Source: Thermomonas carbonis
GTDB taxonomy: Bacteria; Pseudomonadota; Gammaproteobacteria; Xanthomonadales; Xanthomonadaceae
DNA length: 64,000 nt
NCBI RefSeq assembly: GCF_014396975.1
Contig: NZ_CP060719.1
Span: 964,001 to 1,028,000 of the forward strand
Direction: 5' to 3'
Part shown: positions 10,342 through 19,271 of the stretch, in pieces
How positions within the stretch are numbered: the first letter of the stretch is position 1
How the letters are laid out: the number at the start of each line of letters is the position of its first letter
Program-made: the position numbers and the translations under genes
Notes under the pieces: model-generated
Seen by the model: the letters and a program-made list of their open reading frames with translations, nothing else
What the model was told of the DNA's origin: nothing
Databases searched by the model: none

Positions 10342-11862
10342 ATGAATACCGCCGCCACCATTGCCGCGAATGCGGCCATCACCGCCGCCAACGCCGCCAT
10401 CGCGGGTGCAGCGCGCCAGCAGGGATCGGGCAGCGCGGGCAGCAGCACGCCGCACCGCGGCGCGGATACCGCCGCGACAGACCTCGCGCCCACGTTGCAA
10501 CGCCTGCGCGATGCCTGGCAGGCGAACAAACCGGACCACGCCCAGCGGCACGCCGACCTGCAACGCCTTCGCGATGCGTTGAAGCGCAAGCTCGATGCGA
10601 TGGCCACCACCATCGCCGCCGACTTCGGCCATCGCTCGCGCGAGGAGAGCGTGATCGCCGACGGCATGACCGTGCTGAACGACATCGACCATCTGATCAA
10701 GCATCTTCGCGGCTGGATGAAGCCCAAGCGCATCGGCGTGGGCTGGCGCTTCCTGCCGGCGCGCGCGCAGCTGCGGCCCTCGCCGGTCGGCGTGGTCGGG
10801 GTGATCGCGCCGTGGAACTACCCGGTCAACCTGTCGCTGATCCCGTTGGCCACCGCGATCGCCGCCGGCAACCACGTGTACCTGAAGCCGTCCGAGCACA
10901 CGCCGAAGACCAGCCAGTTCCTGCGCGAACTGCTGGCCGAAGTCTTCCCGCCCGATCGCGTCGCGGTGGCGACCGGCGGGGCGGAGATCGGCGCGGCCTT
11001 CGCGGGATTGCCGTTCGACCATCTGGTCTTTACCGGCTCTACTGCGGTCGGTCGCAAGGTGATGGCCGCAGCCGCGCCGAACCTGACCCCGTTGACCCTG
11101 GAACTGGGCGGCAAGTCGCCGGCACTGATCGCCGACGACTACCCGATCGAACGCGCCGCCGCACGCATCGCCACCGGCAAGTGGTTCAACGGCGGGCAGA
11201 CCTGCATCGCCCCGGATTACGTGCTGGTGCCGAAGGGCAAGCGCGACGCGCTGGTCAAGGCGCTGCGGGCCGAAGTGATCGCACGCTACGGCGAGCACTT
11301 CGAGAACGTCGGCGACTACACCCGCATCATCAACGACGGCCAGTACGCACGGCTCAAGGGCTACCTGGACGATGCCAAGCAGCGCGGCATCGAGAAGGTG
11401 ACGCTCGCCGGCCATGCCGATCCCGCGCAACGGATCATGCCGCCTACATTGCTGCTGGATCCGGGCGACGATGCCACGGTGATGCAGGAGGAAATCTTCG
11501 GGCCGCTGCTGTCGATCAAGAGTTACCGCACGCTCGATGACGCAATCGCCTACATCAACGCGCACGACCGACCGCTGGCGCTGTATCCCTTCAGCCACGA
11601 CAACGCCGTGGTCGAGAAGATCCTGCACCACACCCTGGCCGGCGGCGTCTCGGTCAACGACACCCTGTTCCATTTCGCGATCACCGACCTGCCGTTCGGC
11701 GGCGTGGGGCCGAGCGGGATGGGCGCGTACCACGGCCGCGCCGGCTTCGATGCCATGAGCAAGCAATTGCCGGTGTTGTGGCAGGCACGGCGCACCGGCG
11801 GCGACCTGCTCAAGCCGCCGTATTCGAAGGCGAAATGGTTGCTCGACCTGATCGTGCGCTGA
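10342..11862 (+). CDS. Coniferyl-aldehyde-type aldehyde dehydrogenase
   Basis: A 506-aa NAD(P)-dependent aldehyde dehydrogenase, most like the coniferyl aldehyde dehydrogenase group. That group is short in the N-terminal domain and hydrophobic at the C terminus ('KPPYSKAKWLLDLIVR'). Catalytic residues are N159 (APWNYP), E254 (LELGGK) and C288 (GGQTCIAP); FTGSTAVGRKV (230-240) is the coenzyme loop. The first ~48 residues are an odd low-complexity tail with repeated 'AANAA' units, absent from usual members, so a later start cannot be excluded. TACACT 6 bp before ATG 10342 supports this start. The natural aldehyde is unknown. Confidence 0.9.
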   Translation: MNTAATIAANAAITAANAAIAGAARQQGSGSAGSSTPHRGADTAATDLAPTLQRLRDAWQANKPDHAQRHADLQRLRDALKRKLDAMATTIAADFGHRSREESVIADGMTVLNDIDHLIKHLRGWMKPKRIGVGWRFLPARAQLRPSPVGVVGVIAPWNYPVNLSLIPLATAIAAGNHVYLKPSEHTPKTSQFLRELLAEVFPPDRVAVATGGAEIGAAFAGLPFDHLVFTGSTAVGRKVMAAAAPNLTPLTLELGGKSPALIADDYPIERAAARIATGKWFNGGQTCIAPDYVLVPKGKRDALVKALRAEVIARYGEHFENVGDYTRIINDGQYARLKGYLDDAKQRGIEKVTLAGHADPAQRIMPPTLLLDPGDDATVMQEEIFGPLLSIKSYRTLDDAIAYINAHDRPLALYPFSHDNAVVEKILHHTLAGGVSVNDTLFHFAITDLPFGGVGPSGMGAYHGRAGFDAMSKQLPVLWQARRTGGDLLKPPYSKAKWLLDLIVR

Positions 11863-11869
11863 GGCCCGG

Positions 11870-12643
11870 ATGAAAATCGCCAGCTGGAACGTCAACTCCC
11901 TCAACGTGCGCCTGCCGCACCTGCAGCAGTGGTTGCAGGACTTCGCGCCGGACGTGGTGGGCCTGCAGGAAACCAAGCTCGAGGACCACAAGTTCCCCGA
12001 GGACGCCTTGCTGGCCGCCGGCTATCGCAGCGCCTTCATCGGCCAGAAGACCTACAACGGCGTGGCGATCCTGGCGCGGCATTCGATCGGCGACGTGCAA
12101 CTGGGCATTCCCGGCTTCGACGACGTGCAGGCGCGGGCGATCGCCGCGACGGTCAACGGCGTGCGCATCGTCAACCTATACGTGGTCAACGGCCAGGACA
12201 TCGGCACCGACAAGTACGCCTACAAGCTGCGCTGGCTCGATGCCGTGCACGCATGGGTGGCCGATGAACTGCAGCGGCATCCGAAACTGGTGGTGATGGG
12301 CGATTTCAACATCGCCCCGGACGACCGCGACGTGCACGATCCTGTTGTCTGGAACGACGACCACATCCTCACCTCCACCGCCGAGCGCGACGCGCTGCGC
12401 GGGCTGCTCGGCCTGGGCCTGCACGATGCGTTCCGCCTGCACCACGACGACGCCGGCATCTTCAGCTGGTGGGACTACCGGCAGGCGGCATTCCGCCGCA
12501 ATCTGGGACTGCGCATCGACCTGACCCTGGTCTCCGATGCGCTGAAGGCCGATGCCGTGCAAGCCGGCATCGACCGCACGCCGCGCACCTGGGAACGCGC
12601 CAGCGACCACACGCCGGCGTGGGTGCAACTGGCGGCGGGTTGA
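11870..12643 (+). CDS. xth: Exodeoxyribonuclease III (ExoA/XthA family AP endonuclease)
   Basis: A 257-aa Mg-dependent nuclease of base excision repair that nicks at abasic sites and acts as a 3' exonuclease. Motifs in order: NVNS (8-10), E34 in LQETK, Y109-type 'NLYVVNG', 'GDFNIAP' with the catalytic Asp and Asn, and C-terminal 'SDHTPAW' with the catalytic His. Length matches the family. It starts 7 bp after the aldehyde dehydrogenase stop, so the two are probably co-transcribed. A bidirectional terminator (12671-12696) follows. Confidence 0.95.
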   Translation: MKIASWNVNSLNVRLPHLQQWLQDFAPDVVGLQETKLEDHKFPEDALLAAGYRSAFIGQKTYNGVAILARHSIGDVQLGIPGFDDVQARAIAATVNGVRIVNLYVVNGQDIGTDKYAYKLRWLDAVHAWVADELQRHPKLVVMGDFNIAPDDRDVHDPVVWNDDHILTSTAERDALRGLLGLGLHDAFRLHHDDAGIFSWWDYRQAAFRRNLGLRIDLTLVSDALKADAVQAGIDRTPRTWERASDHTPAWVQLAAG

Positions 12644-12670
12644 TCTGCAGCCGCCGGTTGAAGCGCAAAG

Positions 12671-12696
12671 AAAAAGCCCGGCAAGCCGGGCTTTTT
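12671..12696. terminator. Bidirectional rho-independent terminator
   Basis: AAAAAGCCCGGC and GCCGGGCTTTTT form a perfect 12-bp inverted repeat with a 2-nt centre. It has A/T tracts on both sides, fitting the convergent exonuclease III and GlsB genes. Confidence 0.9.
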
Positions 12697-12723
12697 CTCA
12701 CACATCCATGTGTGGATCGGCGC

Positions 12724-12978
12724 TTAGCGCGCGCGACCGCGGGTGAACAGGTTGACGATCAGCAGCAGCACGACCGCGCCGATGAAGGCGGTGATCAGGA
12801 AGCCGACGGTGCCACCGAAGCTCAGGCCGACCATCGGCAGCAGGAAGCCGCCCAGGAAACCGCCGATGATGCCGACGATGACGTTGAGGATGATGCCCTG
12901 CGAGCCATCGCGCTTCATCATGATGCTGGCCAGCCAACCTGCGATACCGCCGACGATCAGGTAGATGAGGAAATTCAT
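12724..12978 (-). CDS. GlsB/YeaQ/YmgE family stress-response membrane protein
   Basis: An 84-aa, three-helix membrane protein with the family's glycine pattern: 'IVGGIAGWLAS' in helix 1, 'VGIIGGFLGGFLLP' in helix 2 and 'TAFIGAVVLLLIVNLF' in helix 3. Members are linked to envelope or general stress, with no known enzyme activity. AGGAG 8 bp before ATG 12978 is a clear ribosome-binding site. It is a single gene between convergent and divergent neighbours. Confidence 0.92.
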   Translation of the reverse strand: MNFLIYLIVGGIAGWLASIMMKRDGSQGIILNVIVGIIGGFLGGFLLPMVGLSFGGTVGFLITAFIGAVVLLLIVNLFTRGRAR

Positions 12979-13149
12979 GGTATTGGGCTCCTGGAAAATG
13001 TGGACATGACGCGGAAAGGTCGTTGGACTTCACGGCGCCCCTCGACGTGGGGCGCTCGGGGTGGGCGTAGTCTCCGCGCGCTTGCGTGACGGCGATGTCT
13101 GCAATCGCCGGCCTTTCCGCCGACGGTGCACGAACGCCGTGCAGGCCCG

Positions 13150-13155
13150 CATACT
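13150..13155 (+). promoter_or_regulatory. -10-like hexamer of rsmG
   Basis: CATACT ends 6 bp before ATG 13162; there is no ribosome-binding site. Spacing matches the hexamers before the aldehyde dehydrogenase and hemB. Confidence 0.4.
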
Positions 13156-13161
13156 CCGCGC

Positions 13162-13809
13162 ATGAGCGATGACACCGCCGCGCTGCGGCCCGAACTCGAA
13201 GCCGGCCTGGGCGCGCTGGGGCTGGATCCGGCACTGGCCACGCCGCTGCTCGACTACGTGGCCCTGCTCGCGCTGTGGAACGCGACCTACAACCTGACCG
13301 CGGTCCGCGACCCGCGCGAGATGATCGCCAAACACTTGCTGGATTCGCTGGCGATGCAGCCATACGTGCGCGGGCTGGCCACGCTGGCCGACCTGGGTAC
13401 CGGTCCCGGCCTGCCCGGCATTCCGCTGGCGATCGCCACGCCCTCGCTGCATGTGACCCTGGTCGAGAGCAACGGCAAGAAGGCGCGCTTCCTGCGCGAA
13501 GCGATTCGCCAGCTCAAGCTGGGCAATGCCACGGTGGCCGAATCGCGGATCGAGGCATTCAAGCCGGCCACCACCTTCGATGCCATCACCGCACGTGCGT
13601 TGGCCACCCTGCCGCTGATCCTGCAACTTGGCGGCCATCTGCCTGGACCTGACGGACGCCTGCTGGCGATGAAGGGTGTGCTGCCCGTCGACGAGATCGC
13701 CGCCCTGCCCGGGGGCTGGCGGCTGGCCGCGGTGCATCCGCTGCGGGTGCCCGGGCTGGTGGGCGAGCGCCACCTCGTCGAAGTCGTGCGGGCGGGCTCT
13801 GAGGCATAA
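13162..13809 (+). CDS. rsmG: 16S rRNA (guanine-N7)-methyltransferase RsmG
   Basis: A 215-aa SAM-dependent methyltransferase that modifies G527 of 16S rRNA. The SAM loop is [14 protein letters not shown] (76-89). '[13 protein letters not shown]' (39-51) and 'KHLLDSL' (57-63) are the N-terminal family motifs, and 'ITARALATL' is the family's conserved R-A pair. The gene sits directly before parA and parB, a conserved order in Gammaproteobacteria. ATG 13162 is preferred to the upstream in-frame start at 13126. Confidence 0.95.
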   Translation: MSDDTAALRPELEAGLGALGLDPALATPLLDYVALLALWNATYNLTAVRDPREMIAKHLLDSLAMQPYVRGLATLADLGTGPGLPGIPLAIATPSLHVTLVESNGKKARFLREAIRQLKLGNATVAESRIEAFKPATTFDAITARALATLPLILQLGGHLPGPDGRLLAMKGVLPVDEIAALPGGWRLAAVHPLRVPGLVGERHLVEVVRAGSEA

Positions 13810-13860
13810 TCGACCGCCCGGCGTCTCCTGCGCCGGACTCGCGAAGGACACCCACGCCGC

Positions 13861-14655
13861 ATGGCCCGCATCATCGCCATCGCCAACCAGAAGGGCGGCG
13901 TCGGCAAGACCACCACCGCCGTCAACCTGGCCGCCGCGCTGGCGCGCACACCCAAGCGCGTCCTGCTGGTCGACCTGGACCCGCAAGGCAACGCGACCAT
14001 GGGCAGCGGCATCGAGAAACGCGAGCTCGAGACCTCGATCACCAACGTGATGCTGGGCGAAGCGCAGGCGCGCGAGGCGATCGTGCGTTGCGGCGACGGT
14101 TACGACCTGTTGCCCGGCAACATCGACCTGACCGCCGCCGAGATCCAGTTGATGGACATGGCCGGCCGCGAGCAGAAGCTCAAGCAGGCCCTGGACACCG
14201 TGCGCGACGGCTACGACTTCGTGATCGTCGACTGCCCGCCCTCGCTGTCCCTGCTGACCCTCAATGCGCTCACCGCCAGCGATGCGGTGCTGGTGCCGAT
14301 GCAGTGCGAGTACTACGCGCTGGAAGGCTTGAGCGCGCTGCTCGACACCATCGATGCGCTGAAGGGCCGGCTCAATCCCGCGCTGGAAATCGAAGGCGTG
14401 CTGCGGACCATGTTCGACGTGCGCAACAACCTGGCCAACGCGGTGTCGGCCGAACTCACCAATCACTTCGGTGATCTCGTGTTCCGCACGATCATTCCTC
14501 GCAACGTGCGCCTGGCCGAAGCGCCCAGCCATGGCCAGAGCATCATCGGTTACGACAAGGCCAGCCGCGGCGGCGTGGCCTATCTCGGGCTTGCGGGCGA
14601 GCTCTTGCGCCGGCAGCGCGAGCGCATGCAGAAATCCAAGGAGAAGGCGGCATGA
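13861..14655 (+). CDS. parA: Chromosome-partitioning ATPase ParA (Soj)
   Basis: A 264-aa ParA/MinD ATPase that drives chromosome-origin segregation with ParB. The deviant Walker A KGGVGKTT occupies 11-18, 'LLVDLDPQGNATMG' is the A' motif, and 'DFVIVDCPPSLSLLTLNAL' is Walker B. The lack of an N-terminal HTH marks the chromosomal (Soj) type. AAGGA about 15 bp upstream is the likely ribosome-binding site. The stop overlaps the parB start (ATGA at 14652). CATAAT at 13805-13810, over the rsmG stop, may be its own -10. Confidence 0.97.
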   Translation: MARIIAIANQKGGVGKTTTAVNLAAALARTPKRVLLVDLDPQGNATMGSGIEKRELETSITNVMLGEAQAREAIVRCGDGYDLLPGNIDLTAAEIQLMDMAGREQKLKQALDTVRDGYDFVIVDCPPSLSLLTLNALTASDAVLVPMQCEYYALEGLSALLDTIDALKGRLNPALEIEGVLRTMFDVRNNLANAVSAELTNHFGDLVFRTIIPRNVRLAEAPSHGQSIIGYDKASRGGVAYLGLAGELLRRQRERMQKSKEKAA

Positions 14656-15590
14656 CGGCCGGCACCCAGCCCGCGAAAAGCGCGGCGAAGAAGCGCGGCC
14701 TCGGGCGCGGACTGGAAGCGTTGCTCGGCCCCAAGGCCGCTGCGGAAGCCCCTCCGATGCAGGCGATGCCGGGCGACACCCTGCGCACCCTGCCGATCGA
14801 CGCGATGGTGCCGGGCAAGTACCAGCCGCGGCGTTCGATGGACGAGGCCAAGCTGGAGGAACTCGCCTCGTCGATCCGCTCGCAGGGCGTGATCCAGCCG
14901 ATCGTGGTGCGCGAACACGTCGGCGCCGACGGCAAGGGCGGCCGTACCTACGAAATCATCGCCGGCGAACGTCGCTGGCGCGCCTCGCAGCGTGCGGGCC
15001 TGACCGAAGTGCCGGTGGTGGTGCGGGTGGTCGACGACCGCACCGTGGTGGCGATGGCGCTGATCGAGAACATCCAGCGCGAAGACCTCAATCCGCTGGA
15101 AGAAGCGCAGGCGCTGCAGCGGCTGATCGACGAATTCGACCTGACCCACGCCGCCGCCGCCGAAGCCGTGGGCCGTTCGCGCGCGGCCGTCAGCAACCTG
15201 TTGCGCCTGCTCGAATTGCCGGACGAGATCCGCGCGCTGGTACAGGCCGGCTCCATCGAAATGGGCCATGCCCGCGCATTGCTGCCGCTGGCCGCACCGA
15301 TGGCGATCTCGCTGGCGAAGCAGGCCGCCGAACACGGCTGGTCGGTTCGCGAAGTCGAGCATCGCGTGCAGCAACTGGCGTCCGGCAAGGTCACCAGCTC
15401 GCCGAAAAAGGCCGCACCGAAGGCCAGGCCGCAGGCCGACATCGTCACCCTGGAACGCGAACTGTCGGAAACCCTGGGCAGCCGCGTGGACGTGGTCCAG
15501 GGCCGCGGCAAGAAGGGCAAGCTGGTCATCCACTACGCCGACTTCGACGTGCTGGACGGCGTGCTGGAACGCCTGCGCAACAAGACTTGA
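14652..15590 (+). CDS. parB: Chromosome-partitioning protein ParB (Spo0J)
   Basis: A 312-aa CTP-dependent clamp that loads at parS sites. It has a basic tail (RGLGRGLEALLG, 15-26), the ParB/Srx CTPase fold with GERRWRA (105-111) and 'ENIQREDLNPLEEA', an HTH at about 165-190 ('HAAAAEAVGRSRAAVSNLLRLLELP'), and a C-terminal dimerisation region. The linker is Lys/Ala/Pro-rich. It is translationally coupled to parA. I saw no parS-like TGTTTCACGTGAAACA in the window, although I could not search exhaustively for variants. Confidence 0.97.
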   Translation: MTAGTQPAKSAAKKRGLGRGLEALLGPKAAAEAPPMQAMPGDTLRTLPIDAMVPGKYQPRRSMDEAKLEELASSIRSQGVIQPIVVREHVGADGKGGRTYEIIAGERRWRASQRAGLTEVPVVVRVVDDRTVVAMALIENIQREDLNPLEEAQALQRLIDEFDLTHAAAAEAVGRSRAAVSNLLRLLELPDEIRALVQAGSIEMGHARALLPLAAPMAISLAKQAAEHGWSVREVEHRVQQLASGKVTSSPKKAAPKARPQADIVTLERELSETLGSRVDVVQGRGKKGKLVIHYADFDVLDGVLERLRNKT

Positions 15591-15603
15591 GAACGCCCGA
15601 CGC

Positions 15604-16365
15604 ATGAGCGCGAGCATTCATGGTCAGAGCCCGCAACTGTCGGTCGTGGTGCCGGTCCACAACGAGGAAGACAACGTCGCGCCGCTGATCGGCGAGATCA
15701 CCAAGGCGTTGCGCGGGCACATCGCATTCGAGATCGTCTACGTCGACGACACCTCGCGCGATGCCACGCTGCAACGCCTGCGGGAGCTGCAGGCGAGCGT
15801 GCCGGAACTGCGCGTCATCCGTCACCTGAGCAATGCCGGGCAGAGCACCGCCGTGCGAAACGGGGTCAAGGCCGCGCGCGCGTCGTGGATCGCCACCCTC
15901 GACGGCGACGGCCAGAACGATCCGGCCGACATCCCGAAACTGCTGGCGCAACGCGATGCCGCCGCAGCCGAGATCAAGCTGTTCGCCGGTTGGCGGGTGA
16001 ATCGCCAGGACAGCGGCAGCAAGCGCTGGGCATCGAAGTGGGCGAACGCGATCCGCGCACGCATGTTGCGCGACGACACGCCCGACACCGGCTGCGGGAT
16101 CAAGCTGTTCGAGCGCGATGCCTTCCTTGACCTGCCCTACTTCGACCACATGCACCGCTACCTGCCGGCGCTGATGCAACGCGCGGGATGGAAGACGGTG
16201 AGCGTGCCGGTCAACCATCGCCATCGCACCGCCGGTGTGTCCAAGTACAACAACCTCAACCGCGCGATCGTCGGCATCCGCGACCTGCGCGGCGTGGCCT
16301 GGCTGATCGTGCGCAGCCGCCGCACTGCCGTCGAAGAGATGGTTTTCGAGAGCAAGACGCCGTGA
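15604..16365 (+). CDS. Family 2 glycosyltransferase (DPM1/ArnC-like)
   Basis: A 253-aa GT2 enzyme. Motifs are 'SVVVPVHNEEDNV' (N-terminal nucleotide-binding strand), 'IVYVDDTSRD' (first DxD-like Asp), 'IATLDGDGQNDP' (DGD metal site) and 'GCGIKLFERD'. It lacks C-terminal membrane helices, so it probably acts at the membrane surface on a polyprenyl phosphate. A GTGA overlap links it to a LAB_N protein. That pairing is common in proteobacterial lipid A or lipid-linked sugar genes. The sugar and acceptor are not known. Confidence 0.88.
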   Translation: MSASIHGQSPQLSVVVPVHNEEDNVAPLIGEITKALRGHIAFEIVYVDDTSRDATLQRLRELQASVPELRVIRHLSNAGQSTAVRNGVKAARASWIATLDGDGQNDPADIPKLLAQRDAAAAEIKLFAGWRVNRQDSGSKRWASKWANAIRARMLRDDTPDTGCGIKLFERDAFLDLPYFDHMHRYLPALMQRAGWKTVSVPVNHRHRTAGVSKYNNLNRAIVGIRDLRGVAWLIVRSRRTAVEEMVFESKTP

Positions 16366-16709
16366 TCGAGTCCGCGCCGGACGTGATGAACACCGCCATT
16401 CCGTGGCTGGAATGGACCGGCATCCACATGAGCCCGTGGAAGCTGATCGGCCTGGTCGGCGCGCTGATGTTCGGCGGTCGCTGGCTGGTCCAGTTCATCG
16501 CCAGCAAGCGCCAGGGCAAACCGGTGATCCCGCGTGCGTTCTGGTACATGAGCATCATCGGCAGCCTGATGACGCTCAGCTATTTCATCTTCGGCAAGAA
16601 CGACGCCGTCGGCATCCTGCAGAACCTGTTCCCCAGCTTCACCGCCTGCTACAGCCTTTACCTGGACATCAAGCATCGCGGCTGGGATCGCGACCGTAAC
16701 GCGCATTAG
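16362..16709 (+). CDS. Lipid A biosynthesis N-terminal (LAB_N) domain membrane protein
   Basis: A 115-aa protein with three helices and the LAB_N pattern: 'GALMFGGRWLVQFIASKRQGKPVIPRAFWYMSIIGSLMTLSYFIFGKNDAVGILQN'. The domain is named from its fusion to LpxB in some bacteria; alone it is a small membrane protein often beside a GT2 gene. GTG 16362 overlaps the GT2 stop (GTGA). ATG 16386 is an alternative start giving 107 aa. Confidence 0.85.
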   Translation: MIESAPDVMNTAIPWLEWTGIHMSPWKLIGLVGALMFGGRWLVQFIASKRQGKPVIPRAFWYMSIIGSLMTLSYFIFGKNDAVGILQNLFPSFTACYSLYLDIKHRGWDRDRNAH

Positions 16710-16717
16710 TCCTCGCT

Positions 16718-16745
16718 CGTCATCCCGGCGAATGCTGGAATGACG
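16718..16745. repeat. Extragenic palindrome (REP-like)
   Basis: An imperfect inverted repeat with arms CGTCATCCCGGC and GCTGGAATGACG and a GAAT centre. It matches the widespread 'GTCATTCCCGCG...GGGAATGAC' type of dispersed bacterial palindrome. It may also act as a 3' stabiliser for the gene before it. Confidence 0.6.
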
Positions 16746-16796
16746 AACCAAAGCACGATGCTACGATCCGGCCACTTCGATGCCGGATGCCGCCAC

Positions 16797-18560
16797 GTGA
16801 AATCGCCCGCCCTTCGATCTCTGGCGCTCGCCTGCTGCCTGTTGCTGCCCGCACTTGCGCACGCGCAGTCGCCGCCGAGCGCCACCGACAAGAGCTTCGA
16901 GACTATCTACAAAGCCGAGTGGGACTGGCGCACGCAACAGGCACCCAGCTGGGACGAGGACAGCGACAACAGCGGCCGCACGCCGTCGACCACGCTGGCC
17001 GATGTGAGTCCCGCGGCACAGGCGAAGCGGCTGGCCTATCTCGATGGCGTGCTGAAACAGCTCGACGCCATCGAGGCCGGCAAACTCTCCGCGGCCAACC
17101 AGGTCAACTTCGCGGTCTATCGCCCGCAGATCCAGCACTTGGCTGCGGAACTGCGTTTCCGCGACTACGAGATGCCGTTCAACGCCGACAGCTCGTTCTG
17201 GTCGGATCTCGGTTTCATGGCCCGCGCCACCCCGCGCGATGCGGATGGCTATCGCGCCTATGCCTCGCGCTTGCGCGACGTGCCGCGCTATTTCGAGCAG
17301 CAGACCACGAACATGCGCGCAGGACTTGCGCGCGGTTTCTCGGTGCCGCGCGCGGTGCTGGACGGCCGCGACGTGTCGATCGCGATGGTTGCGGACCTGA
17401 AGGACATCGAGTCTTCCAACTTCTACGATCCGTATCGCAAGATGCCGTCGAGCATCCCCGCCGCCGAACAGGAAACGCTTCGCGCTGAAGGCCGCGCCGC
17501 GATCCGCGATGCGGTCGTGCCCGCGTTCGCGAAACTGCTGGTGTTCTTCCGCAGCGACTACATGCCGAAGGCGCGCACCACGCTCGCCGCCGAAGCGATG
17601 CCGGATGGCGAGGCCTGGTATCGCGAACAGATCCGCAAATACACCACGCTCGACCTCACGGCCGACGATATCCACGCGATCGGCCTGAAGGAAGTCGCGT
17701 CGATCCGCGCGGAGATGGACACGATCATCCGCGACGTGAAGTTCACCGGAAGCTTCGCCGACTTCCTCGCCTTCCTGCGCAGCGATCCGCAGTTCTATTC
17801 GAAGACGCCGCAGCAGTTGCTGGATCGCGCCGCTTGGATTTCCAAGCGGGTGGACGGCGAGATCGGCAAGATCATCGGCACCCTGCCGCGCGGCCGCTTC
17901 ACCATCGTGCCGGTGCCGCCGGACATCGCGCCGTTCTGGACCGCCGGCCGCGGCGGCGCGGAGACCTACTGGGTCAACACCTACAACCTGCCCAGCCGCC
18001 CGCTGTACAACCTGCCGGCGCTGACCCTGCACGAGTCCTCGCCGGGCCACGCGCTGCAGGGTTCGCTGGTGCGCGAGCAGGGCGACGTACCCGACTTCCG
18101 CAAGGATTACATCAGCGCCTATGGCGAGGGTTGGGGCCTGTATTCGGAATGGCTGGGCAAGGAAATGGGCATCTACGAAACCCCTTACGAGGATTTCGGG
18201 CGCCTGACCTATGCGATGTGGCGGGCTTGCCGGCTGGTCATCGACACCGGCGTCCATCACAAGGGCTGGAGCCGCGAACAGGCCCTGGCCTACCTGCGCG
18301 ACAACACCGCGCTGTCCGAGCATGAGGTCACCACCGAGGTCGACCGCTACATCAGCTGGCCGGGCCAGGCGCTCAGCTACAAGCTCGGCGAGCTGACGAT
18401 CATGCGCCTGCGCCGCGAGGCCGAAGCCGCGCTGGGCCCGAAGTTCGACGTCCGCGCCTTCCACGACGCCGTGCTGGCGCAGGGCTCGGTGCCGCTGCCG
18501 GTGCTGGAGTCGCAGATCCGGGCGTATATCGCCGAGGCGAAAGCCGCCAAGAGCCGCTGA
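16797..18560 (+). CDS. DUF885 family secreted metallo-hydrolase
   Basis: A 587-aa exported protein. GTG 16797 gives a clean signal peptide (KSPALRSLALACCLLLPALAHA, cut before QSPPS); the in-frame ATG 16740 would add an unlikely tail. DUF885 is distantly related to gluzincin peptidases. The expected site is visible as 'TLHESSPGHALQ' (HExxPGH), followed by 'YGEGWGLYSEWLGKEMG' with the third acidic ligand. It probably acts in the periplasm on peptides. Length is typical of Xanthomonadaceae DUF885 lipoproteins or exported proteins. It is a single gene followed by palindromes. Confidence 0.9.
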   Translation: MKSPALRSLALACCLLLPALAHAQSPPSATDKSFETIYKAEWDWRTQQAPSWDEDSDNSGRTPSTTLADVSPAAQAKRLAYLDGVLKQLDAIEAGKLSAANQVNFAVYRPQIQHLAAELRFRDYEMPFNADSSFWSDLGFMARATPRDADGYRAYASRLRDVPRYFEQQTTNMRAGLARGFSVPRAVLDGRDVSIAMVADLKDIESSNFYDPYRKMPSSIPAAEQETLRAEGRAAIRDAVVPAFAKLLVFFRSDYMPKARTTLAAEAMPDGEAWYREQIRKYTTLDLTADDIHAIGLKEVASIRAEMDTIIRDVKFTGSFADFLAFLRSDPQFYSKTPQQLLDRAAWISKRVDGEIGKIIGTLPRGRFTIVPVPPDIAPFWTAGRGGAETYWVNTYNLPSRPLYNLPALTLHESSPGHALQGSLVREQGDVPDFRKDYISAYGEGWGLYSEWLGKEMGIYETPYEDFGRLTYAMWRACRLVIDTGVHHKGWSREQALAYLRDNTALSEHEVTTEVDRYISWPGQALSYKLGELTIMRLRREAEAALGPKFDVRAFHDAVLAQGSVPLPVLESQIRAYIAEAKAAKSR

Positions 18561-18573
18561 CCTCTGCTCGGCT

Positions 18574-18632
18574 GGCTTGGTGGGTGTTCGGTACGCGGCT
18601 CGAAATGCCGCTGCGCGAACACCCACCAAGCC
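18574..18632. repeat. 17-bp perfect inverted repeat after the DUF885 gene
   Basis: Arms at 18574-18590 (GGCTTGGTGGGTGTTCG) and 18616-18632 are exactly complementary. The spacer itself contains a GCGGC/GCCGC pair, giving a nested cruciform or hairpin. There is no T-tract, so it is not a classic terminator. Confidence 0.8.
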
Positions 18633-18664
18633 CGCTCTTGATTTTCCGCCGGCCCGCCAATAAG

Positions 18665-18793
18665 CGTCAGAGCCTCTTCGGCCCCGACGGGGTAGGGGTC
18701 GAGCGCGCCATGGACGGCGCGCGCCCGCGCATCGGAGCCGGATGCGGAGCCTAAGCGGCGACCCCTACCCCGTCGGGGTCGAAGAGGCTGACG
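18665..18793. repeat. Long inverted repeat (35-37 bp arms)
   Basis: Arm 18665-18701 and arm 18759-18793 are complementary apart from a 2-nt insertion and one substitution. The 57-bp spacer contains a further small palindrome (GCGCGCC...GGCGCGC). With the preceding repeat it fills the 460-bp gap between the DUF885 gene and rpmB. Confidence 0.85.
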
Positions 18794-18808
18794 ACAGACC
18801 CCAAGTGC

Positions 18809-18837
18809 TTGCCCACAAAGGACTTTGTCGGCATAAT
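18809..18837 (+). promoter_or_regulatory. Sigma-70-type promoter of rpmB-rpmG
   Basis: TTGCCC (18809-18814), a 17-bp spacer, then CATAAT (18832-18837). It lies just after the long inverted repeat and would leave a leader of about 175 nt before rpmB. Confidence 0.6.
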
Positions 18838-19021
18838 GCGCGGCTCGCTGCGTCCGGCACCTCCTTTTGGCAGGTCCCGGGCGGAACCGGAACACGAATC
18901 CGGCCCGCCATTGGCAGCGCGACAACCTACCCGTTTCGTGTGCCGCGAACCCCCTGGGGAACGTGGCGGGGCCGCCGTCTCCCGGGCTACGGGCGACAAT
19001 CAAACACCATCGAGGTGCACA

Positions 19022-19258
19022 GTGTCCAAAGTCTGCCAAGTTACCGGCAAGCGCACGATCTCCGGCAACAACGTCTCGCACTCCAACCGCAAGACCCGTC
19101 GCCGTTTCATGCCCAACCTCCACGAGCGCCGCTTCTGGGTCGCTTCGGAAAACCGTTGGGTCAAGCTCCGCGTTTCGGCTGCGGCCCTGCGCACCATCGA
19201 CAAGAACGGCATCGATGCCATCCTGGCCGACCTGCGCAAGCAGGGCGAGAAGGTCTGA
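19022..19258 (+). CDS. rpmB: 50S ribosomal protein bL28
   Basis: A 78-aa ribosomal protein. The sequence begins [20 protein letters not shown] and continues with '[18 protein letters not shown]', the bL28 signature. The start is GTG 19022, preceded by GAGG 6-9 bp upstream; no ATG is available nearby. It has the cysteine-poor form without a zinc knuckle. rpmG follows 13 bp later, the conserved order in proteobacteria. Confidence 0.98.
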   Translation: MSKVCQVTGKRTISGNNVSHSNRKTRRRFMPNLHERRFWVASENRWVKLRVSAAALRTIDKNGIDAILADLRKQGEKV

Positions 19259-19271
19259 GGAGAACTGAATC

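Noticed and set aside
13810..15600. parS site near parAB
   Set aside because: No 16-bp palindrome close to TGTTTCACGTGAAACA was seen.
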